DNA of 47,906 nt from an uncultured Flavobacteriales bacterium (GTDB lineage: Bacteria > Bacteroidota > Bacteroidia > Flavobacteriales > BACL11). The position numbers were made by a program, and so were the translations under genes. Under the pieces are notes generated by a model. It searched no databases and had not been told where the DNA came from. It worked only from the letters and a program-made list of their open reading frames with translations. Shown piece after piece: positions 9,575 through 22,342 of the stretch; position 1 is the first letter of the stretch, and each line of letters begins with the position of its first letter. The stretch lies in contig CAJQHO010000049.1 of assembly GCA_905478185.1 (NCBI GenBank), positions 1 to 47,906 of the forward strand, in the 5' to 3' direction.

Positions 9575-12500
9575 TTATTTTTCTGTTGATTTAGTATCAG
9601 CAACAACTTCTTCAGAAATTTCAGCTTCAACAACTAGCTCGTCTTCTAATTCAGGCGCATTAGCAGCTTCTTCCTTCAATTGCATTAATCTATCATATTC
9701 AACTTGAGAACCAACAATAGTTTCAGTAGCTTGTACTAATCCCGTTCCTGCTGGAATTTTCTTACCAATAATTACATTCTCTTTAAGTCCAACTAAAGTA
9801 TCAACCTTAGCATTAATTGCAGCCTCATTAAGTACTTTAGTAGTTTGCTGGAATGATGCTGCTGAAATCCATGAATCTACCTGTAAAGATGCTCTAGTAA
9901 TACCTTGAAGTACTGGAATTGAAATTGCAGGCTGAGCTTCTCTAGCTTCAACCGCTTTTGCATCTTTTCTCTTCAGTCTTGAGTTTTCTTCTCTTAATTG
10001 TCTTAGCGAAACGATTTGTCCTTTTTTCAAGTCTTCAGAATCACCAGCTTCAGTAACAATCATCATTCCAAATAACTTGTCATTTTGCTCATTAAATTTA
10101 GCTTTACCAACTAATGCTCCTTCTAAGAAATAAGTATCACCTGAATGAGAGATATTTACTTTACGCATCATTTGTCTAACTAAAACTTCAAAGTGCTTAT
10201 CGTTAATTTTTACACCTTGCAAACGATATACATCTTGAATCTCATTTACAATATATTGCTGAACCTCAACTACACCTTTAATTGCTAAAATATCAGCAGG
10301 AGTAATAACACCATCACATAAAGGCATACCCGCTTTTACATAATCATTTTCCTGAACTAGGATATGCTTAGCTAATTTAATTAAGTATTTTTTAGTTTCA
10401 CCAGTTTTAGTTGTAATAATAACCTCTCTATTACCTCTTTTGATTTTCCCAAATGAAACAGAGCCATCAACCTCAGAAACTACAGCAGGGTTAGAAGGAT
10501 TTCTCGCTTCAAACATCTCAGTTACTCTAGGTAGTCCCCCAGTAATATCACCAGATGAACCAGCAGACCTTGGTATCTTAGCTAAAATATCACCAGCTTT
10601 AATTTTCTTGCTATCATCAACAGCTAAATGGGCTCTAACAGGAATGGTATAAGTTCTATCCCCAATTGTAATAGAAGGAGAAATTTTTCTACTTCTACTA
10701 TCAATAATTACTTTCTCTTGATGCCCTGTTTGCTCATCAGATTCAGTTCTAAATGAAACCCCTTCTTCAATATCATTAAACTCAACTTTACCAGCAATCT
10801 CTGATATAATTACAGCATTATAAGGATCCCATTGACAAATAACATCACCTTTATTGACCTCCCCATCTTTAATAAAGATAGTAGAACCATAAGGAACAAT
10901 ATTTGTAGATAAAATTACTCCATTTTTATCATCAACAACTTTAGTTTCAGCAGATCTAGAAACAACAATTTCAATTGCTTTACCATCTTTATCTTTTGAT
11001 TTAACAGTTCTTAAATCCTCAATTTCTAATCTACCATCTTTTTTAACAGTTAAAGATGAATCAACTTCTGACCTAGAAGCAGTACCCCCAACATGGAAGG
11101 TTCTAAGAGTAAGCTGTGTACCCGGCTCACCAACTGATTGAGCAGCTACAACACCAACAGACTCACCAACTTGCGCCATTCTGTTAGTTGACAAAGATTT
11201 ACCATAACATTTCTTACAAATACCTCTTCTTGTCTGACATGTTAAAGCAGATCTTACTTCAACCATTTCAACTCTAGCAGCATCAATTGCTTTTGCAGCA
11301 GCATCAGTAATCATATCATTACATGCTACTATTAACTTTTCAGTTTTAGGGTGGAATACATCATGTAAACTAACTCTTCCTGAAGTTCTATCCGCTAAAG
11401 ACTCAACAATATCATCATTATTTTTAAGAGCAAAAACTTCTAATCCTCTCAAGGTTTCACAATCATCTTCAGTAACAATTACATCTTGTGCAACATCTAC
11501 TAATCTTCTTGTAAGGTAACCTGCATCTGCCGTTTTAAGTGCTGTATCTGCAAGTCCTTTTCTCGCCCCATGTGTAGAGATAAAGTATTCCAAAATAGAA
11601 AGTCCTTCACGGAAGTTAGTTGTAATTGGATTCTCAATAATAGACTCTCCATGATCACCAGATTTTTTTGGTTTTGCCATAAGACCCCTCATACCAGATA
11701 ACTGACGAATTTGTTCCTTAGAACCCCTTGCACCAGAATCAAGCATCATATATACAGAATTAAACCCTTGCTTATCAGTACTAATGTTTCTCATAACTGT
11801 ATCAGTTAATCGAGCATTAGTAGTAGTCCAAACATCAATTACTTGGTTGTATCTTTCATTATTAGTAATGAATCCCATTGCGTAATTGTTCTTAATTTCA
11901 TCTACCTTTTTGTTTGCATCAGCAATTAATCCTTCTTTTTCTTCAGGAACAAGTACATCACCAAGGTTAAATGATAATCCTCCTCTAAATGCCATATTAA
12001 ACCCGATAGTTTTAATTGCATCTAGGAAGTGAACAGTAGCTGAAACTCCACAAGTTTCTAACACATCACCAATAATATTTCTTAAAGCTTTTTTAGTTAA
12101 AAGCTCATCAATAAAATTAATTTCAGCTGGCAGATATTCATTAAATAATACTCTACCAACAGTAGTATCAACTAAAGAAGTTTTACCTTTTGTATCAGTA
12201 ACCCTTACTTTAATCATTGCATGTAAATCAGCTTTTTTCTCATTGTAAGCAATCTTAACTTCATCTAAAGAGTAGAAAGTCATTCCTTCTCCTTTTACTT
12301 TCTCTTCATCAGTTGATCTTTTCTCTTTAGTCATGTAATAAAGTCCTAAAACCATATCCTGTGAAGGTACAGTAATTGGAGCTCCATTTGCAGGATTTAA
12401 AATATTATGAGAAGCTAACATTAACACCTGAGCTTCTAAAATTGCTGCTGCACCTAAAGGTAAGTGAACTGCCATTTGATCCCCATCAAAATCGGCATTG

Positions 12501-13924
12501 AAAGCCGCACAAGCCAATGGATGAAGTTGAATTGCTTTTCCTTCGATCATCTTTGGTTGGAAAGCTTGTATACCTAATCTGTGAAGTGTAGGGGCTCTGT
12601 TTAATAAAACTGGATGTCCTTTCATTACATTTTCTAGAATATCCCAAACAACAGGCTCTCTAGTATCAATAATCTTTTTAGCAGACTTAACTGTTTTTAC
12701 AATTCCTCTTTCAATCAGTTTTCTAATGATAAATGGCTTGTAAAGTTCAGCAGCCATATCTTTAGGTATTCCACATTCATGTAAATTTAATTCAGGACCT
12801 ACAACAATTACAGAACGAGCAGAATAATCTACCCTTTTACCTAATAAATTCTGACGGAACCTACCCTGCTTTCCTTTTAAGGAATCAGATAATGATTTTA
12901 ATGCTCTTTTTCCATCTGCTTTAACTGCTGATGATTTTCTTGAATTATCAAATAAAGCGTCAACAGATTCCTGTAACATTCTCTTTTCATTTCTCAAGAT
13001 AATTTCTGGAGCATTAATCTCCATTAATCTTTTCAATCTATTGTTTCTAATAATTACTCTTCTGTATAAATCATTCAAATCAGAAGTAGCAAATCTACCA
13101 CCATCTAAAGGTACTAATGGTCTTAATTCTGGAGGAATTACAGGGATAACTTTAACAGTCATCCATTCTGGTCTGTTCTCAGTATGTGTTTGACCATCAC
13201 GCATTGACTCTACAATTTGTAGTCTTTTTAAAGCTTCCTTTTTTCTTTGTTGAGATGTTTCATTAGCTGCCTGATCTCTTAAAGCATAAGATAAGTCATC
13301 AAGATTTATTTTTGATAACAAACTATGGATTGCTTCAGCACCCATTTTTGCAACAAATTTATTAGAATCATCCTCACTTAAGTATTGGTTTTCTAAAGGC
13401 TGAGCATCTAAAATATCTAAGTACTCTTCTTCAGTTAAGAAATCTAAATATTTAACTTCTTCTCCTTCAGTATTTACAATTCCTTCAGGAGCATTAATTA
13501 CTACATATCTTTCATAGTAAATAATCATATCTAATCTCTTAGACGGAAGTCCTAATAAATAACCAATTTTATTTGGTAAAGTTCTAAAGTACCAGATATG
13601 AGCAACAGGAACAACTAAATTAATATGTCCTATTCTCTCTCTTCTTACTTTCTTTTCAGTTACTTCAACACCACATCTATCACATACAATTCCTCTATAT
13701 CTGATTCTTTTGTATTTTCCACAATGGCATTCAAAATCCTTAGTAGGTCCGAAAACTCTTTCACAAAATAATCCACCACTTTCTGGCTTATATGTTCTGT
13801 AATTAATAGTTTCTGGTTTTGTAACCTCACCAGATGATTTTGCTAAAATATCTTCAGGAGATGATAAACTAATTTTAATTGAGTTTATATCCTTAGCCTG
13901 TCTGTTCTGTTTTGTATTTCTCAT
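9575..13924 (-). CDS. rpoC: DNA-directed RNA polymerase subunit beta'
   Basis: 1449 aa; [24 protein letters not shown] Zn ribbon, [12 protein letters not shown] catalytic loop. Confidence 0.99.
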   Translation of the reverse strand: MRNTKQNRQAKDINSIKISLSSPEDILAKSSGEVTKPETINYRTYKPESGGLFCERVFGPTKDFECHCGKYKRIRYRGIVCDRCGVEVTEKKVRRERIGHINLVVPVAHIWYFRTLPNKIGYLLGLPSKRLDMIIYYERYVVINAPEGIVNTEGEEVKYLDFLTEEEYLDILDAQPLENQYLSEDDSNKFVAKMGAEAIHSLLSKINLDDLSYALRDQAANETSQQRKKEALKRLQIVESMRDGQTHTENRPEWMTVKVIPVIPPELRPLVPLDGGRFATSDLNDLYRRVIIRNNRLKRLMEINAPEIILRNEKRMLQESVDALFDNSRKSSAVKADGKRALKSLSDSLKGKQGRFRQNLLGKRVDYSARSVIVVGPELNLHECGIPKDMAAELYKPFIIRKLIERGIVKTVKSAKKIIDTREPVVWDILENVMKGHPVLLNRAPTLHRLGIQAFQPKMIEGKAIQLHPLACAAFNADFDGDQMAVHLPLGAAAILEAQVLMLASHNILNPANGAPITVPSQDMVLGLYYMTKEKRSTDEEKVKGEGMTFYSLDEVKIAYNEKKADLHAMIKVRVTDTKGKTSLVDTTVGRVLFNEYLPAEINFIDELLTKKALRNIIGDVLETCGVSATVHFLDAIKTIGFNMAFRGGLSFNLGDVLVPEEKEGLIADANKKVDEIKNNYAMGFITNNERYNQVIDVWTTTNARLTDTVMRNISTDKQGFNSVYMMLDSGARGSKEQIRQLSGMRGLMAKPKKSGDHGESIIENPITTNFREGLSILEYFISTHGARKGLADTALKTADAGYLTRRLVDVAQDVIVTEDDCETLRGLEVFALKNNDDIVESLADRTSGRVSLHDVFHPKTEKLIVACNDMITDAAAKAIDAARVEMVEVRSALTCQTRRGICKKCYGKSLSTNRMAQVGESVGVVAAQSVGEPGTQLTLRTFHVGGTASRSEVDSSLTVKKDGRLEIEDLRTVKSKDKDGKAIEIVVSRSAETKVVDDKNGVILSTNIVPYGSTIFIKDGEVNKGDVICQWDPYNAVIISEIAGKVEFNDIEEGVSFRTESDEQTGHQEKVIIDSRSRKISPSITIGDRTYTIPVRAHLAVDDSKKIKAGDILAKIPRSAGSSGDITGGLPRVTEMFEARNPSNPAVVSEVDGSVSFGKIKRGNREVIITTKTGETKKYLIKLAKHILVQENDYVKAGMPLCDGVITPADILAIKGVVEVQQYIVNEIQDVYRLQGVKINDKHFEVLVRQMMRKVNISHSGDTYFLEGALVGKAKFNEQNDKLFGMMIVTEAGDSEDLKKGQIVSLRQLREENSRLKRKDAKAVEAREAQPAISIPVLQGITRASLQVDSWISAASFQQTTKVLNEAAINAKVDTLVGLKENVIIGKKIPAGTGLVQATETIVGSQVEYDRLMQLKEEAANAPELEDELVVEAEISEEVVADTKSTEK

Positions 13925-13932
13925 GAGTAATA

Positions 13933-16900
13933 TTATTCAAATGAAACTTTTAATCCTAATCCATTAAGTTCGTGTAATAATACATTGAACGATTCTGGAA
14001 TACCTGGAGTAGGTAAATCTTTTCCTTTTACAATTGATTCAAAAGCTTTTGCTCTTCCAACTACATCATCCGACTTAAGCGTAAGCATCTCTTGTAAGAT
14101 ATTTGCTGCACCATAACCTTCAAGTGCCCAAACCTCCATCTCTCCAAGTCTTTGCCCACCAAACTGAGCCTTACCTCCAAGTGGTTGTTGTGTAATTAAT
14201 GAGTAAGGTCCAATTGATCTTGCATGCATTTTATCATCAATTAAATGCCCTAACTTAAGCATATAGATAATACCAACAGTAGCTGTTTGTTCAAAACGTT
14301 CACCAGTACCTCCATCATACAGATAAGTTTGACCTAATCTTGGAACTCCAGCCTCATCAGTTTCAGCATTAATTTGATCAATACTAGCTCCATCAAATAC
14401 AGGAGTAAAGTATTTTTTACCTAATTCTTGTCCAGCCCAACCTAAAATTGTTTCATAGATTTGACCAAGATTCATCCTAGAAGGTACACCAAGTGGATTT
14501 AAAATAATATCAACAGGAGTTCCATCTTCTAAGAAAGGCATATCCTCATCTTTTACAATACGAGATACAATTCCTTTATTACCATGACGACCCGCTAACT
14601 TATCACCCACCTTAACTTTTCTTTTTTGAGCGATTTGAACTTTAGCTAATTGCAATACTCCATTTGGCAATTCATCACCAATTGTAATAGCAAAACGTTT
14701 TCTTCTATGCTCTCCATAGATATCATTATACCTTCTTATGTAGTTCTCTATAGTAGTATTTACAAGAAGGTTATTGTCTTTATTACCTGTCCAGTTATAA
14801 GGATCAACTAAAGTAAAGTCAACGCCAAGTAACATTTTCTTTGTAAATTTCTCACTTTTAGGAATTACCTCTTCTCCTAAAATATTCTTAACACCTTTTG
14901 CGGCTTTACCACCAATAATTTGATAAAGTTTACCAGCTAAGATATTCTTAAGTGCATGAGCTTCTTTCTCAAAAGTAACATCTAATTGTTCTAATTGTTC
15001 TTTATCTGCAGATTTCATCCTTCTATCCTTGATAGTTTTTGCAAATAATGATTTACCAATTACAACACCAGCATTAGCAGGTTTTGCTTTCAAAGAAGCA
15101 TCTTTTACATCACCAGCTTTTTCGCCAAAAATAGCTCTCAATAATTTTTCTTCTGGAGTAGGATCAGACTCTCCTTTAGGAGTAATTTTACCAATAAGAA
15201 TATCGCCATGCTTAACATTAGCTCCAATTCTTACCATTCCATAGTCATCTAAATCCTTAGTTGCAGTTTCACTAATATTAGGAATGTCAGCAGTTAACTC
15301 CTCTACTCCCCTCTTAGTTTCTCTAACATTTACAACATGCTCAGCAATATGTAATGAAGTAAACATATCTTCTCTTACAACTCTTTCAGATAAAATAATT
15401 GCATCCTCAAAATTATACCCTTTCCAAGGCATGAAGGCAACTTTTAAGTTTCTTCCAATAGCTAATTCACCATTTTCAGTTGCATAACCATCACAAAGCA
15501 CTTGTCCTTTAGTTACTTTATCTCCAACTCTAACAATCGGCTGAATATTAATACAAGTTCTTTGATTTGTTTTTTGGAATTTAGTTAAACTATATGTTTT
15601 CTCTGCTTCATCAAAACTTACTAATTCCTGTTCTTCAGTTTTAGTATATTTAACTTTGATAGTGTTTGCATCTACATAAGTAACTTTACCTTCTCCTTCT
15701 GCATTAATCATTGTTCTAGAATCACGAGCAACATGTGGCTCAAGTCCAGTCCCAACAATTGGAGCATCAGTTCTTAATAAAGGAACAGCTTGCCTCATCA
15801 TATTAGATCCCATCAGAGCTCTATTGGCATCATCATGCTCTAAGAAAGGAATCAATGAAGCTGCAATAGAAGCAATTTGATTAGGAGCTACATCCATCAA
15901 TGTTACTTTAGATGGTTCAGCAATTAAATAATCTGCTTCACTTCTTGATTTAATTCTATCATTCTCAAATGAACCATCTTCATTTAAAGGTGCGTTTGCT
16001 TGTGCAATTACTTGCTCAATTTCTTGTTCTGCACTCTTATAAACTGGAGCTTCAGTTGCATCAATTTTACCTTCAACTACATTTCTATAAGGAGTTTCAA
16101 TAAATCCTAACTTATTAATTTTAGCAAATACTGCTAAAGAAGAAATAAGTCCAATATTTGGCCCCTCTGGAGTTTCAATAGGACAAAGTCTTCCATAATG
16201 CGTATAGTGAACATCTCTCACCTCAAAGCCTGCTCTTTCTCTAGTTAAACCTCCAGGTCCTAAAGCTGAAATTCTTCTTTTGTGAGTTACCTCTGCTAAT
16301 GGATTAGTTTGATCCATAAATTGAGATAATTGAGAAGTTCCAAAGAATGAATTAATTACTGCAGATAAAGTTTTTGCATTAATTAAGTCAATTGGAGTAA
16401 ATACCTCATTATCTCTTACATTCATTCTTTCACGAATAGTACGAGCCATTCTACTTAATCCAACATTAAATTGGTTTGAAAGTTGCTCACCTACCGTTCT
16501 AATTCTTCTATTACTCAAGTGATCAATATCATCAACATCAACTTTAGAGTTAGTTAAAGAAATAAGGTTACTAATTATAGATACAATATCTGCATTAGTT
16601 AAAACCATTTTATCAATAGGGATATCTAGTTTTAATCTAGAGTTAATTCTAAATCTACCTACATGTCCTAAACTATATCTTTGGTCAGAGAAGAATAATT
16701 TATCAATAATTCCTCTTGCTGTATCATCATCTGGTGCTTCTGCTGATCTTAATTGTCTGTAAATATGTCTTACAGCCTCTACTTCAGAGTTAGTTGGATC
16801 TTTCTGTAAAGTATTATAAATTAATGCGTGATCAGATGCGCTTCCATCCTCTTTATGTAATAAAATATTTTCAACACCTGAATCAATAATTTCATTAATA

Positions 16901-17742
16901 TGAGACTTCTCAATAATAGTATCTCTCTCAAGAATTACTTCATTTCTTTCAATTGGCACTAATTCACCAGTATCTTCATCAACAAAATCATCAACCCATG
17001 ACTTGAGAACTCTTGCAGCTAATTTTCTACCAACAACTTTCTTTAATCCACTTTTTGATACTTTAACTTCATCAGCTAAATTAAAAATAGATAAAATATC
17101 TCTATCAGATTCATATCCAATAGCTCTTAATAAAGTTGTAACAGGTAATTTTTTCTTTCTATCAATATAAGCATATAATACATTATTGATATCAGTAGTA
17201 AATTCAATCCAAGAACCTTTAAAAGGAATTACTCTTGCTGAATACAATTTAGTACCATTTGAATGGAAACTTTGTCCAAAGAAAACACCAGGAGATCTGT
17301 GCAATTGAGAAACAACAATTCTTTCAGCACCATTCACCACAAAACTTCCTTTTGGTGTCATAAATGGAATATTTCCAAAATATACATCTTGTACAATTGT
17401 TTCGAAATCCTCATGATCCGCATCTGTACAATATAATTTTAACTTAACTTTTAAAGGGACTTTAAAAGTAAGCCCTCTACTAATACATTCTTCAATAGAA
17501 TATCTTGGAGGGTCAATTGTATAATCAATAAATTCTAATACAAAATTATTTCTCGAATCTGTAATAGGGAAAAGCTCTTCAAAAGCTTTATACAAACCTT
17601 CATTTCTTCTTTCATCTAAGGTAGTTCCAATCTGAAAAAAAGATTGAAAACTTTTAAGTTGAACATCTAAAAAATCAGGGAAATTAACCGTGTTTTTAAT
17701 TGATGCAAAATTAATTCTTTGGGTGTTATTTGTTGTAGCCAA
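13933..17742 (-). CDS. rpoB: DNA-directed RNA polymerase subunit beta
   Basis: 1269 aa; [53 protein letters not shown]. Start codon is TTG (TTGGCTACAACAAATAAC). Confidence 0.99.
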   Translation of the reverse strand: MATTNNTQRINFASIKNTVNFPDFLDVQLKSFQSFFQIGTTLDERRNEGLYKAFEELFPITDSRNNFVLEFIDYTIDPPRYSIEECISRGLTFKVPLKVKLKLYCTDADHEDFETIVQDVYFGNIPFMTPKGSFVVNGAERIVVSQLHRSPGVFFGQSFHSNGTKLYSARVIPFKGSWIEFTTDINNVLYAYIDRKKKLPVTTLLRAIGYESDRDILSIFNLADEVKVSKSGLKKVVGRKLAARVLKSWVDDFVDEDTGELVPIERNEVILERDTIIEKSHINEIIDSGVENILLHKEDGSASDHALIYNTLQKDPTNSEVEAVRHIYRQLRSAEAPDDDTARGIIDKLFFSDQRYSLGHVGRFRINSRLKLDIPIDKMVLTNADIVSIISNLISLTNSKVDVDDIDHLSNRRIRTVGEQLSNQFNVGLSRMARTIRERMNVRDNEVFTPIDLINAKTLSAVINSFFGTSQLSQFMDQTNPLAEVTHKRRISALGPGGLTRERAGFEVRDVHYTHYGRLCPIETPEGPNIGLISSLAVFAKINKLGFIETPYRNVVEGKIDATEAPVYKSAEQEIEQVIAQANAPLNEDGSFENDRIKSRSEADYLIAEPSKVTLMDVAPNQIASIAASLIPFLEHDDANRALMGSNMMRQAVPLLRTDAPIVGTGLEPHVARDSRTMINAEGEGKVTYVDANTIKVKYTKTEEQELVSFDEAEKTYSLTKFQKTNQRTCINIQPIVRVGDKVTKGQVLCDGYATENGELAIGRNLKVAFMPWKGYNFEDAIILSERVVREDMFTSLHIAEHVVNVRETKRGVEELTADIPNISETATKDLDDYGMVRIGANVKHGDILIGKITPKGESDPTPEEKLLRAIFGEKAGDVKDASLKAKPANAGVVIGKSLFAKTIKDRRMKSADKEQLEQLDVTFEKEAHALKNILAGKLYQIIGGKAAKGVKNILGEEVIPKSEKFTKKMLLGVDFTLVDPYNWTGNKDNNLLVNTTIENYIRRYNDIYGEHRRKRFAITIGDELPNGVLQLAKVQIAQKRKVKVGDKLAGRHGNKGIVSRIVKDEDMPFLEDGTPVDIILNPLGVPSRMNLGQIYETILGWAGQELGKKYFTPVFDGASIDQINAETDEAGVPRLGQTYLYDGGTGERFEQTATVGIIYMLKLGHLIDDKMHARSIGPYSLITQQPLGGKAQFGGQRLGEMEVWALEGYGAANILQEMLTLKSDDVVGRAKAFESIVKGKDLPTPGIPESFNVLLHELNGLGLKVSFE

Positions 17743-17777
17743 TGCTTTGAGTTTTAGTTATAAAAAAGGGGTTCTAT

Positions 17778-17828
17778 AAAAAAACGAAAGGGTTTAAACC
17801 TTATGTAACCATAAGATTTAAACCTTTT
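17778..17828 (-). promoter_or_regulatory. Long hairpin plus U-tract between rplL and rpoB (attenuator/partial terminator candidate)
   Basis: - strand AAAAGGTTTAAATCTTATG-GTTA-CATAAGGTTTAAACCCTTTCGTTTTTTTA; 19-position stem with one G-U and one mismatch in the transcript, then seven U. Confidence 0.8.
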
Positions 17829-17844
17829 AAATGTTTAAAGAAAA

Positions 17845-18222
17845 TTACTTCAGTTCTACTTCAGCTCCAGCTTCTTCTAATGCTTTAAGAATTCCTTCAG
17901 CTTCATCTTTACTAACTCCTTCTTTTACTGCTTTAGGAGCTGAGTCAACAATATCTTTTGCTTCTTTAAGTCCTAAACCTGTTAATTCCTTAACAGCTTT
18001 TACAACTTTTAATTTTGCAGCACCTGCTGCTTTCAAGATAACATCAAATTCTGTTTGTTCTTCACCTGCATCAGCATCACCTCCAGCTGCTGCTGGTCCT
18101 GCTACAGCTACTGCTGCTGCTGGCTCAATTCCATACTCATCTTTAAGTATAGTAGCTAATTCGTTTACATCTTTTACAGTTAAGTTAACTAACTCTTCTG
18201 CAATTTTTTTTACGTCTGCCAT
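17845..18222 (-). CDS. rplL: 50S ribosomal protein L7/L12
   Basis: 125 aa; canonical Ala-rich hinge and C-terminal domain ([28 protein letters not shown]). Confidence 0.99.
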   Translation of the reverse strand: MADVKKIAEELVNLTVKDVNELATILKDEYGIEPAAAVAVAGPAAAGGDADAGEEQTEFDVILKAAGAAKLKVVKAVKELTGLGLKEAKDIVDSAPKAVKEGVSKDEAEGILKALEEAGAEVELK

Positions 18223-18275
18223 TTTATTTGTTTTTAATTTATTTATTTATTTTAAATGTTGGAAGCATTTCTTTT

Positions 18276-18797
18276 TTAGTTTGCTCTTTCTTTTAGAGCC
18301 TTTACAATTCCTGATAATTTGTTTCCTCCTGATTGTAATGAAGAGATAACATTCTTAGCTGGAGATTGTAATAATGTGATGATATCACCAATAAGCTCAT
18401 CTTTAGATTTAAGATCCGCTAGAGCTGATAGATTTTCATCACCAAAATAAAGAGACTCCTCAATGTGAGCAGCTTTTAAAATTGGCTTATCATTTTTCTT
18501 TCTAAATTCTTTAATCACTTTTGCAGGAGCATTACCAGCTTCAGCTTGCATAATAGAAGTATTACCAACTAATACATCATACAATTCACTAAAATCAGTA
18601 TTATTATTCTCTAAAGCTTTCTTTAAAAGAGTATTCTTTACAACTTGTAATGAAACATCTCTCTTAAAACATAATCTTCTTAAAGCACTATTTTCCTCAG
18701 CAGTTAAGCCAGAGATATCAGCTAAATAAAAGTTATTATTATCATTAAGCATCCCGTCAAGGACCTCAATCATTTGATTTTTTTCTTGTTTATTCAT
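18276..18797 (-). CDS. rplJ: 50S ribosomal protein L10
   Basis: 173 aa; L10 family, directly upstream of rplL. Confidence 0.97.
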   Translation of the reverse strand: MNKQEKNQMIEVLDGMLNDNNNFYLADISGLTAEENSALRRLCFKRDVSLQVVKNTLLKKALENNNTDFSELYDVLVGNTSIMQAEAGNAPAKVIKEFRKKNDKPILKAAHIEESLYFGDENLSALADLKSKDELIGDIITLLQSPAKNVISSLQSGGNKLSGIVKALKERAN

Positions 18798-18815
18798 TTT
18801 TTGCTATTCTAAAAT

Positions 18816-19508
18816 TTATTGATCTAATGAGTTAGCGTCAATTTCAATACCTAATCCCATTGTGCTTGACATATAAACACTCTTAACATAAGTACCTTTA
18901 GCTGCTGATGGTTTTAACTTGATAATAGTTTGTAATAACTCGCTAGCATTTTCTGAAATCTTTTGAGCATCAAAAGAAACCTTAGCAACTGAAGCATGAA
19001 TTATTCCATTCTTCTCAACTTTAAAATCAATTTTACCTTTCTTAACATCAGCTACTGCTTTAGCTACATCCATTGTTACAGTACCAGATTTCGGATTTGG
19101 CATCAAACCTCTTGGTCCTAACACTCTCCCTAAAGCACCTATTTTACCCATAATTGAAGGCATAGTTACAATAACATCTATATCAGTCCAACCACCTTTA
19201 ATTTTTTCAATATACTCATCTAACCCAACATAATCAGCACCAGCTTCTTTTGCTTCTGCTTCTTTATCAGCAGATACTAAAGCCAAAACTTTTAAAGTTT
19301 TACCAGTACCATGAGGCAAAGATGCAACCCCTCTTACCATTTGATTCGCTTGTCTAGGATCTACACCTAATCTTACAGCTAAATCAACAGTTGCATCAAA
19401 TTTTACTTTTGAATTTTCTTTTACAATTGCTGATGCTTCATCTAAATTATAAGACTTATTTAAGTCTACATTCTCTAAAGCACTTTTTCTATTTTTACTA
19501 ATTGCCAT
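18816..19508 (-). CDS. rplA: 50S ribosomal protein L1
   Basis: 230 aa; [49 protein letters not shown]. Confidence 0.99.
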   Translation of the reverse strand: MAISKNRKSALENVDLNKSYNLDEASAIVKENSKVKFDATVDLAVRLGVDPRQANQMVRGVASLPHGTGKTLKVLALVSADKEAEAKEAGADYVGLDEYIEKIKGGWTDIDVIVTMPSIMGKIGALGRVLGPRGLMPNPKSGTVTMDVAKAVADVKKGKIDFKVEKNGIIHASVAKVSFDAQKISENASELLQTIIKLKPSAAKGTYVKSVYMSSTMGLGIEIDANSLDQ

Positions 19509-19528
19509 CAGTTCAATTATTTATTTAA

Positions 19529-19966
19529 TTATGAAGGAAAATTTCCTTTAATATTTATTCCCATACTTCTTGCAGTACCAGCTACCATTTTCATTGCCGA
19601 CTCAACTTTAAATGCATTTAAATCTACCATTTTATCTTCAGCAATTGCTCTTACTTGATCCCAAGTAATTGTAGCAACCTTTACTCTATTTGGCTCACCT
19701 GATCCACTTTTCTTTTTAGCAGCAGCTAAAATTTGTGCAGCAGCAGGAGCTGTTTTAATGATAAATTCAAACGATTTATCAGCAAAAACAGTAATAACAA
19801 CAGGAACAATACTTCCTGCTTTATCCTGAGTTCTAGCATTAAACTGCTTACAGAACTCCATAATATTAACACCTTTTGCTCCAAGAGCTGGACCTACTGG
19901 TGGTGCAGGGTTAGCCGCTCCTCCTCTAATCTGTAATTTAATAAGTCCTGAAATTTCTTTTGCCAT
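19529..19966 (-). CDS. rplK: 50S ribosomal protein L11
   Basis: 145 aa; [34 protein letters not shown]. Confidence 0.99.
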   Translation of the reverse strand: MAKEISGLIKLQIRGGAANPAPPVGPALGAKGVNIMEFCKQFNARTQDKAGSIVPVVITVFADKSFEFIIKTAPAAAQILAAAKKKSGSGEPNRVKVATITWDQVRAIAEDKMVDLNAFKVESAMKMVAGTARSMGINIKGNFPS

Positions 19967-19976
19967 TTCTTTATCT

Positions 19977-20531
19977 TTATAATTTTTCTACTTGCATAAA
20001 GTTTAATTCTAAAGGAGTTTTTCTCCCAAAGATTTTCACCATTAATTTTAACTTTTTCTTTTGTTCATCAATACCTTCAATCTCGGCATTAAAACTATTA
20101 AACGGTCCATCAATTACTTTTACAGTTTCACCAACAACAAAAGGAATACTCACATATTCATCAGTTAAAGCCATTTCATCAACCTTACCTAATATTCTAT
20201 TAATCTCACTTTTTCTCATTGGTACAGGAACACCTCCTTTGGTAGCTCCTAAAAACCCAAGAACGTTAGTAACATTCTTTAAGATGTGAGGAACCTCTCC
20301 AACTAAATTAGCTTCAACCAAAACATAGCCAGGAAAGAAATTTCTTTCTTTACTAACCTTTTTCCCATTCCTAATCTGATAAACCTTTTCAGTAGGAACA
20401 AGTATTTGAGAAACAAAATCTTGCATCCCAAGTCTATCAATCTCCTTCTCAATAAAAGTAACGGTTTTTCTTTCTTTACCACCCATTACTCTTAGTACAT
20501 ACCAGTTCATATTTTCAACCTCTTGTTCCAT
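19977..20531 (-). CDS. nusG: Transcription termination/antitermination protein NusG
   Basis: Nus[50 protein letters not shown]. The true start may be MNWYVLR at about 20510. Confidence 0.97.
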   Translation of the reverse strand: MEQEVENMNWYVLRVMGGKERKTVTFIEKEIDRLGMQDFVSQILVPTEKVYQIRNGKKVSKERNFFPGYVLVEANLVGEVPHILKNVTNVLGFLGATKGGVPVPMRKSEINRILGKVDEMALTDEYVSIPFVVGETVKVIDGPFNSFNAEIEGIDEQKKKLKLMVKIFGRKTPLELNFMQVEKL

Positions 20532-20537
20532 AGAATA

Positions 20538-20732
20538 TTAAGCAAATAAACTGTAAAATACATCCATAATATTACTGAATGTTTGATCCATTAAGTAAAT
20601 TATTAATGCAATAATTGCAGATGCAATAGCAACAACAATAGAACTACTTTGTAATTCTGACCAAGTTGGCCAACTTACTTTATTTATAAGTTCATCATAT
20701 GAACTTTTAATGTATGATTCTTTTTTCGCCAT
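20538..20732 (-). CDS. secE: Preprotein translocase subunit SecE
   Basis: 64 aa; short SecE, ELINKVSWPTWSELQSSS followed by a TM; adjacent to nusG. Confidence 0.95.
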   Translation of the reverse strand: MAKKESYIKSSYDELINKVSWPTWSELQSSSIVVAIASAIIALIIYLMDQTFSNIMDVFYSLFA

Positions 20733-20754
20733 TTTATTAATCTTTTTCCAATCG

Positions 20755-20827
20755 CACGGGTGGAGAGACTCGAACTCCCAGCCAATAGTTTTGGAGACTA
20801 CTACTCTACCAATTGAGCTACACCCGT
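20755..20827 (-). tRNA. tRNA-Trp (CCA)
   Basis: Cloverleaf on - strand: ACGGGTGTAGCTCAATTGGTAGAGTAGTAGTCTCCAAAACTATTGGCTGGGAGTTCGAGTCTCTCCACCCGTG; anticodon CCA; no encoded 3' CCA. Confidence 0.95.
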
Positions 20828-20836
20828 TTACACAGC

Positions 20837-20865
20837 AAAGGAAGATTGAAAAACAACCTTCCTTT
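20837..20865 (-). promoter_or_regulatory. Hairpin between tuf and tRNA-Trp (processing or partial termination candidate)
   Basis: - strand AAAGGAAGGTTG-TTTTT-CAATCTTCCTTT: 12-bp stem with one G-U pair, no trailing U-tract. Confidence 0.7.
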
Positions 20866-20892
20866 AACTGTCAAACTTTATGATTTAAACTA

Positions 20893-22077
20893 CTAAAGTA
20901 ATTTAGTAATCTGTCCAGCTCCAACAGTTCTACCACCCTCACGGATAGCAAACCTTAAACCTTCATTCATTGCAACACCAGCAATTAACTCAACAGTAAT
21001 AGTTAAGTTATCTCCAGGCATAACCATATCAGTTCCTTTAGGTAAGAAAATCTCACCTGTTACATCTGTAGTTCTGATATAGAATTGTGGTCTATATTTG
21101 TTATGGAAAGGAGTATGTCTACCACCTTCTTCTTTCTTCAAGATATAAACCTCAGCTTCAAACTTAGCGTGTGGAGCTACAGATCCTGGCTTACAAATAA
21201 CCATTCCTCTTTTGATATCAGATTTCTCAATACCTCTTAATAAGATACCAACATTATCACCAGCCTCACCTCTATCTAAGATTTTTCTAAACATCTCAAC
21301 ACCAGTAACTGTAGAGCTTAATTTCTCAGCTCCCATTCCAATAATATCTACAGAATCACCAGTATTTGCAACACCAGTCTCAATTCTACCAGTAGCAACA
21401 GTCCCTCTACCTGTAATTGTAAATACATCTTCAATAGGCATTAAAAACGGTTTAGCATTATCTCTAACAGGCTCAGGTATCCAAGCATCAACAGCAGCCA
21501 TTAATTCAATAATTTTAGGAGACCACTCAGCATCACCATTCAATGCACCTAAAGCAGATCCAGTAATTACAGGAGTATTATCACCATCATAATCATAAAA
21601 TGATAATAATTCTCTAACTTCCATATCAACTAATTCCATTAATTCTTCATCATCAACCATATCAGCTTTGTTTAAGAATACTACAATTGCAGGTACACCT
21701 ACTTGTCTAGCTAATAAGATATGCTCTCTAGTTTGAGGCATAGGACCGTCAGTTGCAGCACATACTAAAATTGCACCATCCATCTGTGCAGCTCCAGTTA
21801 CCATGTTTTTAACGTAATCCGCGTGACCAGGACAATCTACGTGAGCGTAATGTCTGTTCTCAGTTTCATATTCAACATGAGATGTGTTAATTGTAATCCC
21901 TCTTTCTTTTTCTTCTGGAGCATTATCAATTGTATCAAATGCAGCGAATTCACCACCGCCCGCTTCTGCCAATACCTTAGTAATTGCAGCAGTCAAAGTA
22001 GTTTTTCCATGGTCAACATGACCAATTGTACCAATGTTCAAGTGTGGCTTGGTACGTTTAAAATTTTCTTTTGCCAT
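20893..22077 (-). CDS. tuf: Elongation factor Tu
   Basis: 394 aa; [26 protein letters not shown]. Confidence 0.99.
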   Translation of the reverse strand: MAKENFKRTKPHLNIGTIGHVDHGKTTLTAAITKVLAEAGGGEFAAFDTIDNAPEEKERGITINTSHVEYETENRHYAHVDCPGHADYVKNMVTGAAQMDGAILVCAATDGPMPQTREHILLARQVGVPAIVVFLNKADMVDDEELMELVDMEVRELLSFYDYDGDNTPVITGSALGALNGDAEWSPKIIELMAAVDAWIPEPVRDNAKPFLMPIEDVFTITGRGTVATGRIETGVANTGDSVDIIGMGAEKLSSTVTGVEMFRKILDRGEAGDNVGILLRGIEKSDIKRGMVICKPGSVAPHAKFEAEVYILKKEEGGRHTPFHNKYRPQFYIRTTDVTGEIFLPKGTDMVMPGDNLTITVELIAGVAMNEGLRFAIREGGRTVGAGQITKLL

Positions 22078-22160
22078 TTTTTGTTAATTTTAGTTATTAT
22101 TAATTTAGTTAAAATTCAAAACACAAAACTCATCTAAATAAAAATTATCTAGAAAAGTTG

Positions 22161-22233
22161 AGCGAGAGACCGGGCTCGAACCGGCGACCCTCAGCTTGGA
22201 AGGCTGACGCTCTACCAACTGAGCTACTCTCGC
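22161..22233 (-). tRNA. tRNA-Gly (TCC)
   Basis: Cloverleaf on - strand GCGAGAGTAGCTCAGTTGGTAGAGCGTCAGCCTTCCAAGCTGAGGGTCGCCGGTTCGAGCCCGGTCTCTCGCT; anticodon TCC. Confidence 0.96.
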
Positions 22234-22252
22234 AATTTCATTAATTGTTTTG

Positions 22253-22334
22253 TGGGGGGAACAGGATTCGAACCTGTGAAGGCTGAGCCAGCAGATTTAC
22301 AGTCTGCCCTCGTTGACCGCTTGAGTATCCCCCC
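22253..22334 (-). tRNA. tRNA-Tyr (GTA)
   Basis: Class II tRNA with long variable arm; GGGGGGATACTCAAGCGG...GACTGTAAATCTG...GGTTCGAATCCTGTTCCCCCCA. Confidence 0.96.
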
Positions 22335-22342
22335 TTAAAAAG

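Noticed and set aside
10440-15487. + strand ORFs opposite rpoC and rpoB
   Set aside because: Antisense to universal genes.
17831-18349. 172-aa + strand ORF opposite rplL/rplJ
   Set aside because: Ser/Ala-rich translation is the antisense of the Ala-rich L7/L12 gene; rplL on the - strand is certain.
21212-22137. + strand ORFs of 126 and 104 aa opposite tuf
   Set aside because: Antisense frames of a highly conserved, codon-biased gene; no recognisable domain.
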